Position numbers and translations under genes: made by a program. The notes beneath the pieces are model-generated. The model saw nothing but the letters and a program-made list of their open reading frames with translations, made no database searches and was not told where the DNA came from. Source: Turritopsis dohrnii (taxonomy: Eukaryota; Cnidaria; Hydrozoa; Anthoathecata; Oceaniidae). Taken from it: a DNA stretch of 64,000 nt. Positions 25,014-36,700 of this stretch are shown here, in pieces. Each line of letters begins with the position of its first letter. Position 1 is the stretch's first letter. The stretch is taken from contig BQMF02000427.1 of NCBI GenBank assembly GCA_027922465.2, forward strand, positions 186,001 to 250,000, read 5' to 3'.

Positions 25014-25200
25014 AGTAAAGGCAAAGAAAAAGCTTCTTGGAAGAGCATCACGGTTAAGAGAATCCCTGAATATCTTGCAAGAGGAAGAGAGTCAAATAAA
25101 TCCATTTAAGAATATAACAGATTCGGATGTTGAGGATGCATGCGAGCCGTTTCATTTGATTGACTCTGACCAGGAAAGAGACGAAGAAATTGATGTCTAA
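24994..25200 (+). CDS. Short divergent ORF in the HIRAN element (unknown)
   Basis: 68 codons, overlapping the start of the HIRAN-like ORF by 20 bases and running the other way. The composition is protein-like and not repetitive: KAKKKLLGRASRLRESLN, then INPFKNITDSDVEDA and an acidic end. It might be the tail of a former transposase in this element, but I do not recognise it. It could also be chance. Confidence 0.3.
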   Translation: MFVSNFTVKAKKKLLGRASRLRESLNILQEEESQINPFKNITDSDVEDACEPFHLIDSDQERDEEIDV

Positions 25201-25501
25201 ACTTATATTATTCTTAAACTTTCTTATATTTGATAGAAGAAGAACAGAAAACATCACGATGCATATCCGTTAATTCTTTCTCGTACGTTACTTACCCCGA
25301 TAGAACCACAAATTTTATAGCAAGAACTCTTTTTCTAAGGATATCACCCAACCAACCGATCAAATTCGAAGAATAGGCAAAAACTTCAGAAACTTGAAAT
25401 TTCGAAATAAGCGCCGCCCTCTAATAAGCGCCGCACCTAAAATCACGAAAATTAAATAAGCGCCGCGGCGCTTATTAGAGGAAATACGGTAAGTAATCAC
25501 A

Positions 25502-26967
25502 GTCACTCAAAATATATAAGCGAATGAACAGGTAGTTTATTGGACAAGGGGCTCGATAAATCTATATTACAAGGAGCATAGGGAAATTTTTTCTCAGTTT
25601 GTCAATTAAGCTATTTGGTTTATTTGTGCTGAACTGTCAAAACAAGTCCGCTTCGGTAATCATAACAACATGGTTTCAGACGAGAGCACGTAGTATTTTG
25701 TTGCAAGAAGTTCAACGCTACGTGCGACTGCAACAAAAAATAATGTTGACCGTGTCCCCGAAGTTTCCATTTATGCAAACACGTGCTTAGACTTTCATCG
25801 ACATAATCATCACGACAAAGTTAAAATTCCCTTAGTATGTTAAGACCAAGCCCCATCTCCTAGGATGACTATAGGATTGTTTTACAAAATACCATCGTTA
25901 TTGGTTTGCAGTTAAAACTTTGCTCTTTTAATGTCTGGATTAAACGAATAAAATATTGGTTAATGCCTGTTCCTTTCAAACGAAATTCTAATTTCTAATT
26001 TCAAAAATGATTTGGACAAATTGGGCAAATCCCAGGTCAAAAAAGTGAGGGCATTGTAATCATAATCACATCATCCAACACACTCCTCAGGAACACCTCC
26101 AGAAACTTTTCTGAAAAGGGAAATGTGACATTAATGAAAAACCATTGCCATCAACAGCAATCAAAACCAATAGTGATAAATCAAATAAGAGGAGGGAGCA
26201 CAAACACAAGTCTTCTTCAAAGTAATAGCAATGAATAATTTTACTATGAAGTTATTTTATGATGTTTCTCCAAGTCAGGTTTCGAATTCTCTTGGTCAAG
26301 AAAAATGTAAACATTCAACGCAACAAATGTTTTCGATGTTGCCTTACAAAATACAGTTAAAGAAAAAAATGCACCATAAAAATCAATATCATTTTATCAA
26401 TAAATACATACAAATTTTTAAGGATACGTTCCAACAGCTTCTTATTAACATCAAAATAAAAAAAATATTGTAAAATGGTGAGGAAAAACAGGACATGATT
26501 GCAACTCAGGCTTCACATACTGTAACAACGCAGACTAGACATTAAGTGACTTCAAAAACAAACTACTGTTGCATGCTGAAGTAATTAAATAAAGGAAACA
26601 CTAGAGAACAGATGATCACTAACATAAACGTATAGTACATAATAAAAAACTAAGCAGCTAAACACATATGTTATGGTGGAGATTTATAAAATTAAAGTTG
26701 AATGTAGACTATATTTTCAGCTCCCCTGTCATATGTTCCTGTTATGAGAAATCATATTAAGGGGTTCAGTCCTAAATAGGTGTATATGTTTTCGGAACGC
26801 AGTTTTTAAACATATATTCTCTTGTCTAGCTACTTATACCATTAGGACAACTTAGATGGAATAAGTGGCTTCCAAAGAGAATGAATGGCTTGCAGTGGTC
26901 GTGGTGCTACATCAGCGACTTTAGAAGCAACATGCAGGCAACGCCAATTTTTGTATATTCACGAGAA
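25502..26967. other. Intergenic spacer, no gene seen
   Basis: AT-rich sequence between the HIRAN element and the 3' end of ABHD17. It presumably includes the ABHD17 3' UTR. The short open frames here have no recognisable content. Confidence 0.4.
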
Positions 26968-29900
26968 TCAGTCCTTACATAAATCATATTGAACAAATTG
27001 CTTCAACCGCTCCAAATATTGACCATAAAGTTCCACATCATTATGTCCTGCTCCCTCAACCCATAATGGTTCAACTGCTTTGGGAGACTGTTCGTAGATA
27101 GCCAATCCATGTGAGAAATCGATCACTTCATCTTCGGTTCCATGAATAACCAGGACTGGAGAAGTTATTTTAGGTGTCTTCTCGATACTATAAGAACAAA
27201 AAGATGAATTAGTTTTTTGTCAATAATACCACAATAAAAACAATTCAATTTTCAAAGTTCAAATAAGTTGAAATTCAAGGCATGATGGGATTGTTTAGAC
27301 CTCACTGTTGTTCTGCTTAAACAATGTGTTTAGACATATTGGATCTATATTTCATTATTTGACTTTTTGCCACAAAGAGGCTGCTGAAATGAGAGTTGGA
27401 CTACACTCTAATCAGTTTCAGATTTAAAAAATCATACCTTTGTTGACAGGTATGGCTTTTAAACACCAGTAGCTACTTTCAAATATTTTCATAGTTACAC
27501 TTTTCAACTTGGTTCTTCGGTTCCAAAAAATTAGGCTTAAAGAGTTTTATTTTTAAAGGATAAATTAGTAAAAAATTCAAAGGTATTCTTGCAATAAACC
27601 TTTTACTTGAATATTATGCTTGCAAGAAAAAGGTATTCATAATTTGTGGGTGTGAAAGAAATCATAAAGACAACACCAAATATCTTATTGTATGGTTATG
27701 CAAGGACAAATTTTGATGAATTTAGTATGTCATCATAATTGGACTTACTTAGTTCTTGAAAAGTCTAAACTTAATAGAATTTTTAGTTTAGAATTAATTG
27801 TTACAAATTTGCCCTAAAAATATCATTTCAATAAAGTAAAGTAAAAGTTCATTATAATTATCAAACCATGCATTTAATATGTTTTTGAACACTTTATGCA
27901 CAGGACAAATTAATGACATTTTGTTCGATTCAATTTTTTCATTCAATATACCAAGGAGGTGGTTAAACGTATAGTGGCTGAGAATTTTTCATGTTTTTCT
28001 TCCCTCAAATAAACCTATCAGTAATCTACAATATTATTTGGGTATTTACAACGAAGTGGTTAAAATACAAGATAGTCATAAGATCAAAATAGTCTATGCT
28101 GTCCATTTTCTTTCTTTTTTAAAAAGGAGAAAATATGAATTGTGGCAAATTTCTGGCAAGTTGCACAATTGACTTTTGAGCGCTTTGAAAGCAAAGTGGA
28201 ATATACCCAAAGTGGGGTGAAACGAAACAAATGTGGTAGCATTAGTCTTCTCCTTTCAAAAACAACATGCATGTCGTAAAACACACTCCTAAAATTTCCT
28301 ACACGTGTGATTTTAATCACACACATCATCTCACCTCACCAGTGCAATCACACGTTGTTCATAATTTACGCATGTGGACTGATGTTTTACATGATTGGAA
28401 AATACACCTCCTTTTAATAACTATGAAAAGGAAGTAAGTAATACCATTGAATAAAATCATATGATATGCCCACGAACAAAGGACTTTTATCAAACAATGA
28501 TGACAAATTGACATGTGCAATTAAATGTATGCCTAGGACTGGATGTATGTGACAGTGGGTGCATAAGTGGTTGCACTCATCAAAAGAAGACGACTGTAGT
28601 ATAAAAGAAATTCACACTGGCTTGACTTTCACTTCAGGCATATGTAACAGCCCACTAAATGAAGGAAAACTATGAGGGGAAAAGTAATGATTTAAATAGA
28701 AACCATTTAACATTTAATTTGTACAGAACTACTTTTTAACTTTTTTTTCTGTTTCAAAAGAAAAGCAGTAACTTTTTTCTGTTATTAAAGTCACCTGCCA
28801 CAGTATTAGCACTTTAAATTCTAATGTTAAACTCCCACCACATAATCTAGATTTGACGGAAATTAAAACTCTGAAAGCTGAACAGAAAAAAAACATCAAT
28901 TGAGCTCACAAAAACGGATGACAAAAATTCTGCAAACCACAAACAAAACCATCAAATTAGGGGGGCAAAGCCCCTTTGAAAATTTTGGTATTTTAAGCTT
29001 CTAGAACCCTTATATACATGTAAAACAACCACTTAATCACTTAAAGTATTACAGAAAATGCAATTGTATGCCACAATACATAAAGAAAACTGTTGCTCTA
29101 GCTTAACGGCTCTTCAGCTAACCGGATTATCTTAGTAATAGACCTATCATGGATGGCTACTGTAAAGTAACAAAAAGGGAAATTCCCCAGGTCCCCAGAC
29201 TTTATTCTTATGAGCACTAAAATATCGGTATAATCTGAATGATTAGTTAGTTTAAAGAACCAACTAAGGAAAAAATATAAACAAACAAGATGGCTGCATG
29301 AGTAGGGCAAACGGAGAAATGATTATGGAACTGCAATTGCACATTTTGAACATCAAAGGGCACTTTTTTTAGAAAAGCTTTATTTCGGTGCTTAAACCTG
29401 TGAACCCTATATGAGAGTGAATTTTGAAGTTAGGCCGAAATAAGTTTAAAAAAGAACATAAAACATAAAGGACATCGTCCGATCCAGGGTTTAAGTGTAA
29501 AATGGTGTGTTTTGAAAAACTTGAAAATTTAAAATTAAATTAAAGGGATCAAAGATAACCAAATTCAGGCTGCATAGTAACTGCTGATAATTAATGTCCC
29601 CTCATTAATATGCTTTTCATCTGAGTCGCCGTTATTGTGTTTATTTTCTTAGCAAGACTAAGGTTTCCCAAATATCGAAATCTATCGTACAAGTTATAAG
29701 AAATCGTTATGGAGATCAAGTTGTTAAACTACTGAGGAAGTTTGAAAAGTCAGATTTTAAACTGAGAAAGACAAAATAGGACTTTGATTTCTTGTGTCAT
29801 TGTCAAGAGTTTGGCATAATACCAAAATTTCTTCACTTCTGACTCACAAACAAGGGTTTACTGAACTCTCACTCATACAGAACATGTCAACAAAAGCTGC

Positions 29901-32857
29901 TAACAGAAGAAATCAAGCAAAAGAAGTCTCGGATGTGAATTTTAGAAAATGAGTTTACATTGAAACATTCTTTCTTGAAGGAACACTTAAATTCAATTGA
30001 CTTTGCACATGTTTGTTCATTGTTTCTTGTTAGTAATGATGGTATACTGAAAAAACACGAGACAGTTCAAGATAAAAAGATCATGAATCTGAAGAAAACT
30101 CAACTTGGAAGAAACAATGCTAATAAAGTTATATTTAATTTTTCCAGACATTCCTTATCACAATCTGAAAAGTCTGTACTTGTTAAAGGGTTAAATTTTT
30201 CAATCCCTCCTAAGTCTCTAAACTATGGGATACGCTGGATACGAGTCCTTTCTAGGGAGGTCAGGGGTCTTGAATTGCTCTCTAGTGAGGATCTTGATTT
30301 CGTCAAGACTAGGATAAAGAATGTAGCATTGTCATCATACCGTTCTTATAACAGTGTTGGTACAGCTGGTAATCTCACTGATGATGAGTTTCATGCCTTA
30401 TTAACATTGTCTAGAAATGATAACGTTATTGTTCAAAAGTCTGATAAAGGTAACTCTGTAGTTTTGGTAGACAAAGATGTATACGTCAGGAAAATGGAGC
30501 AGCTTCTCACTGATGAAAACAAGTTCAGAAAGGTGACTGTACCATCTGATAAATTCCTGAACTTTTCCATTGGTCAAGAAAGGAAAATCACCAACATATA
30601 CAAGAATCTTTTGAAAAATGATAGCCTGAGTGAAAACGACTACAGCAAACTTCGCCCTGTTGGTAGCAGGCCAGGTATCTTGTATGGTCTTTGTACCTTT
30701 ACTGTCTGATTTGACCCACGACTACACTGTCCGTGATTCCCTCTAGACGAAACCATTGATATTTGCACTAATCTCACTTTTCAAGATTGTGAAACATTCC
30801 ATGGGTTCTCTAAGTCAGAATTTCAAACTCTCCTAGAGCTGGCTACTAAGGAATCTTATTTTGTTTTCAACAATGTCCTTTATCAACAAGTTGACGGTGT
30901 GTCCATGGGCTCACCTTTAGGACCTACACTAGCTAATGCATTTTTATGCTTCCACGAGAAAAATTGGTTGAATAATTACCCTATGGAGTTCAAACCTATT
31001 TACTATAAAAGGTACGTTGATGATATTTTTGTATTATTTTCATCTCCAAAACATCTACCTTTTTTTCAAGCCTATTTGAATAACTGTCATCCCAACATCT
31101 TGTTTACATCCGAAATGGAAGAAAATGATACATTCTCCTTTCTTGATACCTGTATTTCACTGAACCAAAATGGTCAGTTTGTTACTTCTGTGTACAGGAA
31201 ACCCACCTTTAGCGGTGTCTACACGCATTTTGACAGCTTTATTCCTGAAGCTTACAAATTTGGCTTAATTTATACGTTAAGAAATTTTCCATTGTAATGG
31301 TTATGCAGCGAGTTTTGTTGATAAAATAGTTAAACAGTTTATGTATGATGAGATCTCAATGTAAAAAAGAAATCGTTCACTCTGTTGAAAAGAAGAAACT
31401 ATTGCTTGTTCTTCCTTATCCAGGCTTTTTATCATTACAAACTAGAACTAGACTTGAAAAACTGTTTCGGGACACTCTAAACTGTTGTAAAATTTATGTC
31501 ATCTTTAGGACACACATCGATTATATATCCGATTTTTTTCGGTTTAAAGACTGCATGCTGAAAGAGTTGTTGTCTGGCGTCGTTCATAAATATAAGTGTG
31601 GTAGCTGGAATGCTACCTATGTAGAAAAATGTCACTGCACCTCAAAGTCCGGGTAAGTGAGCACATTGGTGTCTCCATTAACTGGTAAGATTTCTAAGTC
31701 GTGTCAATTGTCTGCCATTAGAGAACATCTTAAACAATGCAATCACACTCCATCTCTTGATGACTTCAATATTCTGGCTCAAGGGAGCAATTGCTTTTTG
31801 CTGGAGTTAAAAGAGAGCTTATTTATTATGCGTGATAATCCTCAATTAAACAATAACATACGATCAGCACTTTTGTATTTATTTAATTGAAGAAGAGTTA
31901 TGTATTAATTAGTTGTAAAACAAAATTGAATATAATACTTTGTGCATTCTGTAAAAAAAACTTGTCTTGAAAATGGGTGTCTTCACCCGAAACGTTGACA
32001 AAACATGCTGTTGTTTTTGTTTTTACGTTAAAATTTGTATCGATCGTTTTGTTTTAAAAAATATTAAAACATTAAAAGAAACATAAATTGTCTGTTATCT
32101 CGAAAATACATTTTGGTCACATTGGTCATCTAGTATTGGTTTGATGCTAGCTATATCAGATAAATATCTCAAAACACATTTTATGTACTTATTTCAACAT
32201 ATTTAAACTTTACCTTGGAAAAACATCAAAACAGTATGTCTTTTTAGTTTCAGGGAATGCTACTCTCATGCCAGACATTAACGGTGAATGTAGTATCACA
32301 CCAGCACATTCAAATCTAGATGCTAAATCTATGGTTGGGACTGTTCCAATGCTTTGTCCATAAAGAATTATATTCTCTGGGCTAATTCCATATCTTGTTC
32401 TTAAAGAATGCCAAGCTGCATCAATATCAGCATATATATTGGATTCTGTTGGCTTCCCAGTACTTTGACCATACCCGGAATAATCATATGAAAATATGTT
32501 GCAGTTTATCCTTGTACCTAGTCCAATATAAAAGCTACTCATTTGTCCCAGATCAACAGCATTTCCATGACTGAACAATATAGTAAACTTTGCTGTTGGG
32601 GAACAACGAACGAACATACAAGATATACGGTTTCCTTTGTTTGTTCTTGCTTGAAACACTTCTATACAGTCTAGTTCCTTTTGTCCATACTGCCATTCTG
32701 CTCTTTCACTAAGATGAAGGGCCCAGGTTCCATCTCCTAGTTCCTGAACTGTGTATGTTGGTTCTGGTGGGAGAAAGGCTAATTTCGAAGCGATATACGA
32801 AGGACAAGGTGGACAACAAAACAAACAACATAACTCAGAAAATGAAAGCCCGTTCAT
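26968..32857 (-). CDS. ABHD17: ABHD17-type protein depalmitoylase (alpha/beta hydrolase)
   Basis: Two exons, 32214-32857 and 26968-27187 (minus), joined phase 2 to phase 1, give 287 residues, close to the usual 288 of ABHD17B. Start: [20 protein letters not shown], the Cys-rich N-terminus that is palmitoylated and anchors the protein to membranes. Catalytic features: oxyanion segment SHGNAVD (about 96), nucleophile S159 in GQSIG, acid in [10 protein letters not shown] (about D234) and H263 in GAGHND. The family removes palmitate from proteins such as Ras and PSD-95. The ATG at 32857 is used because the codon 18 bases upstream is GTG, and because the family begins MNGLS. The 5.0-kb intron contains a Penelope-like element in the opposite orientation. 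The paralogue (A, B or C) cannot be decided. Confidence 0.95.
29660..31995 (+). mobile_element. Penelope-like retroelement with RT and GIY-YIG remnants, decayed
   Basis: Reading across frames from about 29670 gives a continuous PLE-type protein: [24 protein letters not shown], then the frame 29960-30709 ([32 protein letters not shown]). Next comes 30899-31297 with SMGSPLGP and the RT box [10 protein letters not shown], and then 31345-31890 with a GIY-YIG-like block ([14 protein letters not shown]) and [17 protein letters not shown]. There are in-frame stops before 29960 and at 31654-31656 (TAA), plus frameshifts. Sequence between 30709 and 30898 is also lost. It sits in the ABHD17 intron, antisense to that gene. 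It is clearly a dead copy. Confidence 0.88.
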
Positions 32858-32970
32858 TGTAAACTTCTGGATCACAAGCGTTTATCACATTCTTAAAAGC
32901 CTGAAAGTCTTCAAAGTGTTTCTTGAATATACACATCAAATCCTCGTATCCATCACATTCCTTCCGCCTT

Positions 32971-32984
32971 CCAATATGGCGGCT
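32971..32984 (+). promoter_or_regulatory. YY1-like site upstream of ABHD17
   Basis: CAATATGGCGGC lies about 115 bases upstream of the ABHD17 start codon, in the only GC-rich patch of the neighbourhood (CGCCTT to GCCCCGCGC). AANATGGCGGC is the classic YY1 core and is common close to transcription starts. A promoter role is inferred from position and motif only. Confidence 0.4.
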
Positions 32985-33059
32985 TCGTTTTGCCCCGCGC
33001 AAGATAAGGGGGCCTGGTCTCTAAACATAAATGAGGCAAATGCTAGGTGTAAACAATAA

Positions 33060-33470
33060 ACGTGCGTAGTCATAACAAAACAAAAATGCAGCTGTATTTA
33101 TTAATAGCAGGTCTCAATTACGCATTGCAGATATTCAATTTGATGTTTATTCCATCGTTAATTCATCATTAAAACTTTCTTTTGAGGAAATAATTATAAT
33201 GAATTATTCACGTACATAAATGGCTTCGGTTATGCTCAAAGTTCTAAATCTCTGAAAATATGGACGAAGAATACTTTTTTTCTCTGAGAAAAACGTTAAT
33301 ATGGTTTATCCTGCATCAGGAGAAACAAAAAATTCGTATTTTGTTTAAAAACGATTGCACCTCCCGCATTCGACTTAAGAGTATTTTTACTCAAAAAAAG
33401 ACTAAAACACAACACCAAACATTTTTATAAGTTGTTCTGTTAAATAAATTGTACCGGACTCCGTGGAAGA
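33060..33470. other. Spacer between ABHD17 and duplication unit B, no gene seen
   Basis: AT-rich spacer. No coding signal. Confidence 0.4.
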
Positions 33471-33782
33471 TGATGTGCATTTCACAAGGATTATTATAAC
33501 AATTTTTATACTTTTCAAGTTTGGCAATGAAAGATGGCTGAAGCAACCTCATACCCAGTAAGCACGAGCAACTATAGTAACGTTATTTCCAGATCAATCA
33601 AACCCAACAAATAATGCCAACAAAACGATCTTAAATTTTTCATACTGAAAAGGTTAGGATATATTGAGTAAACAACGTGAAAGATCAATCACAGCAAAAC
33701 TGCATGCAAAATGTTATGTTATGATGAAAAGTAGTCTTTTTGTTCGGAATTTTGTTCACCAGTAATATTATTATCAGCCACA

Positions 33783-36700
33783 ATGATGGAGCTTACGGAT
33801 AAAAATGCTCCTCAATACAATCTATCGCAAGGCAGAACCCTTCTCGGTAATTGGGTTGAAGAGGTAATGTTAAATGTTTTTGGATTGGTTCTTGAAAGAA
33901 ATCCGAAAATCAGACTAAAAATAATTATATAGTTAAACTCTTTAAACGTGAATTTTATTACTGTAAGTTAATTTGGATCAGGTTTAAGTGAAAAGGAAAA
34001 AACAAACAAACATTTTGAGTTTGAAAAATCTATAATTGAATATTTTGTCACTTTCATGGTTTTACACGCTTTTTTTTATAAGAACAATTTTATAAGAACA
34101 TGAGCCTGAGATTTGCCCAAAAAATAAGAACCAAACAAGAACAGCCTGAGGCTCAAATCATTGTTCCAAAAATTAAGAACAGCCTCCTAAGCCTGAATTT
34201 TCTTACAAAATAAGAACAACTCATGATTTGAATTCTCTCACAGTTGAACAGTTTAGAAGTTTTTTTTTCACCTTGCATACTCATATATATTGGCTCGTTA
34301 CCATTATCATTACCAAACAATCGTGCTTTTAATTTTTATTTTACACTGGAAGTTCGATAAATAAGAACAATGAGGCTGAAATATGAATACGTTCTTAAAG
34401 CTGAAAACAAAATGAGAACAATTCAGGCTGAAAAAGCCTAAAAAAATAAGAGCAGCCATCCTCAGTTCAGATTTTACTGGTTTTTATATAAAAAAAAGCG
34501 TGTAGTCTAAGAAATGATAAAATCTTTCTATAATTTTATCCATGCCTTCAAAACTCATGTAACAATACTTTGGGGTGGCCACAGTTCGATAAATAAAACT
34601 CTAAGATCTAAGTTGTGGTGCTTATTATTGGACGGTGCTTACTTGAGGAAATATATATTATATTTAGTCATAAGTCAGATGGAAAAGGTTTTGCACATTG
34701 CAGATTTGTTTTTCAAGAATTAATTCTGACATTATGAATTATTAGTTTTAATTTATATATATTATATTCTTTTCGTGTGTTATCATCATAGAGGCAAGTT
34801 GCTCACATTGATAATTCAGTCAAGACCATAAAGGAACTGCATGTTGGTGGTCACAAGGTATAGTGTGTTATTAAAATATTTGGTTGATCATAATCTCATT
34901 AACAGTTGGTTGTAGCGAAATGAAATGATGTCTATGCATTTTAAATCACCTATTTTGATACAGGAAAAGAGGGATTTGACATATCGTTTTTGAAGTTAGA
35001 TACAGTAAAAATTTTACGGTAAAAATATTTGCTTGAGATACTATTATAGACATTGAATTGTGACTCTGAATTTGTTGGTCATTCTTATCAGGTATATAAA
35101 AAGTTGTGACAAATTTGGAGAAAAACTGTCTTCCGAATGTTTCCAAATTTTTTCCAACCTTTGTTATATTAGGCTACCAGAAACCAAAAATTTCTGCAAG
35201 TTAGGCGTTCCTTGTTTTTTAACAGCCTTTGGAATAACAATAGGTGAGAAAAAAATGTCCCATACATGACAGGGAGTTTCAATGACCTACTTAACTCCTT
35301 CAAGACATTTTACACTTTTCAAGGCCTTTCATTCAAGGCGAGGAATAGTTGCCATCAAATGGATAGCACTTTTAGTCCCCATGTATTGCTGTTACGTGAA
35401 AAATTTGTTTTTTGATCAAAATTTGGACAAAAAATTAGAAATTAGTGCCAACTACTTTGAGTAAAATCAGAATAAGATGATATACACTTCTGTTATTTAG
35501 TATAAATAAGAGTCATTATAATCACTAACACATTATAATTTCCCCATCATCATCCATGACCAAAATTATCTTGTATGTGTATTTCAAAAACGTATCTATA
35601 TATTTCATTTAAATAGCATTGAAACAACTTGGAATGTTTTATTTTATATGAAAGTATAAAATAACTATAAATAATAATTACATTTTGTTTATAGATAATC
35701 TGAAAGTAAATGTTTTAGCTTTAACCTCGCTTTGTTATTGCACGTTTCTCCACGGCAACCTTTGCATACATCAGAGCACTTCAGCCCCTGTTTCTGGCAA
35801 CTGCATGCATTAGTCCCGCATTGGTTCTTTGATGCCAGTTTACATTTACACCTCGCCTATGATGTAAAATAATTAAAGATATTTTGTAGTTTATCATTTG
35901 TTTAATTTCCTAAATGAACTAGAAACTTAAATCTTACCAATTTTGAGTAACAGTTCTGGAGCTATTTCCATGTTTGTTGTTATTGCTAGCAGCATACCAT
36001 TTTCACGTTTCCAGCCCCATTCTTCTTCTTTCAGTTTGAAGGATCCATCCATGACTTTCCATTCAATCACCTTAGATAAAAGTTATTAATTGAATGTTAA
36101 AGCTATGGTTGGTTCGTTTTAAAGATTACAACTTTATGACCAACTCAGTGACCATGATAATTTGCAGCGCGTTCTGTCGGTGGTAGCTTCTCTGATTTCA
36201 GCACACCCTTGCACAACATCTCCAGGTATCCTTTGTAGCTATAAAAAATTATTTCATGAATATAATAATCAATACACAAAGAACGATTTCAAAAATAATA
36301 TTTCAAATTCTATCTACCGATCATGTCTTCTCTCACATTAACTTCAGGACATTTCTCAATTTGTTCGCCTCTTCAATCTTGCTCAGCAGATTTAGTTGAT
36401 ACCGACTTGTATCCATCAAAAACTATGCAACAGTTTCCATAATGCTTCCGTACATACTGAACATAACTTTTAGCAATATTTTGAAAGTTTGACCCTTTTA
36501 CCCAACGCAGGCGATGAAGCAAAGCACCACCGTCTATCACAAATGAATATTTTTTATGCATAGATGAAAGATCAATTTGAATTGACTCGTTATCAGAAAC
36601 CTTTCAGAGTGATGGCTTATCTGGCTTGCGCATCATCATGTTTTTGTTTATGAAAAACCATAATTTTCCATTTGAGTTAAAAAAAAATATTAAAAAGTTG

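Larger units (their letters stand above)
24180..25499. mobile_element. 1.3-kb TIR element carrying a HIRAN-like ORF
   Basis: The ends are inverted repeats, CCGTATTTTCTCC at the left and GGAAATACGG at the right, flanked on both sides by TA (24178-24179 and 25500-25501), suggesting a Tc1/mariner-type target. Just inside both ends lie repeats of AATAAGCGCCGCCCTC and its complement (24192-24267 and 25408-25487). These could fold into long hairpins. The interior has a minus-strand ORF of 239 codons and a short divergent plus-strand ORF. No transposase is seen, so mobility would depend on one supplied in trans. Confidence 0.72.

Noticed and set aside
32858..32875. Six extra codons at the ABHD17 start
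   Set aside because: They begin with GTG; the family starts MNGLS at the ATG 18 bases later.
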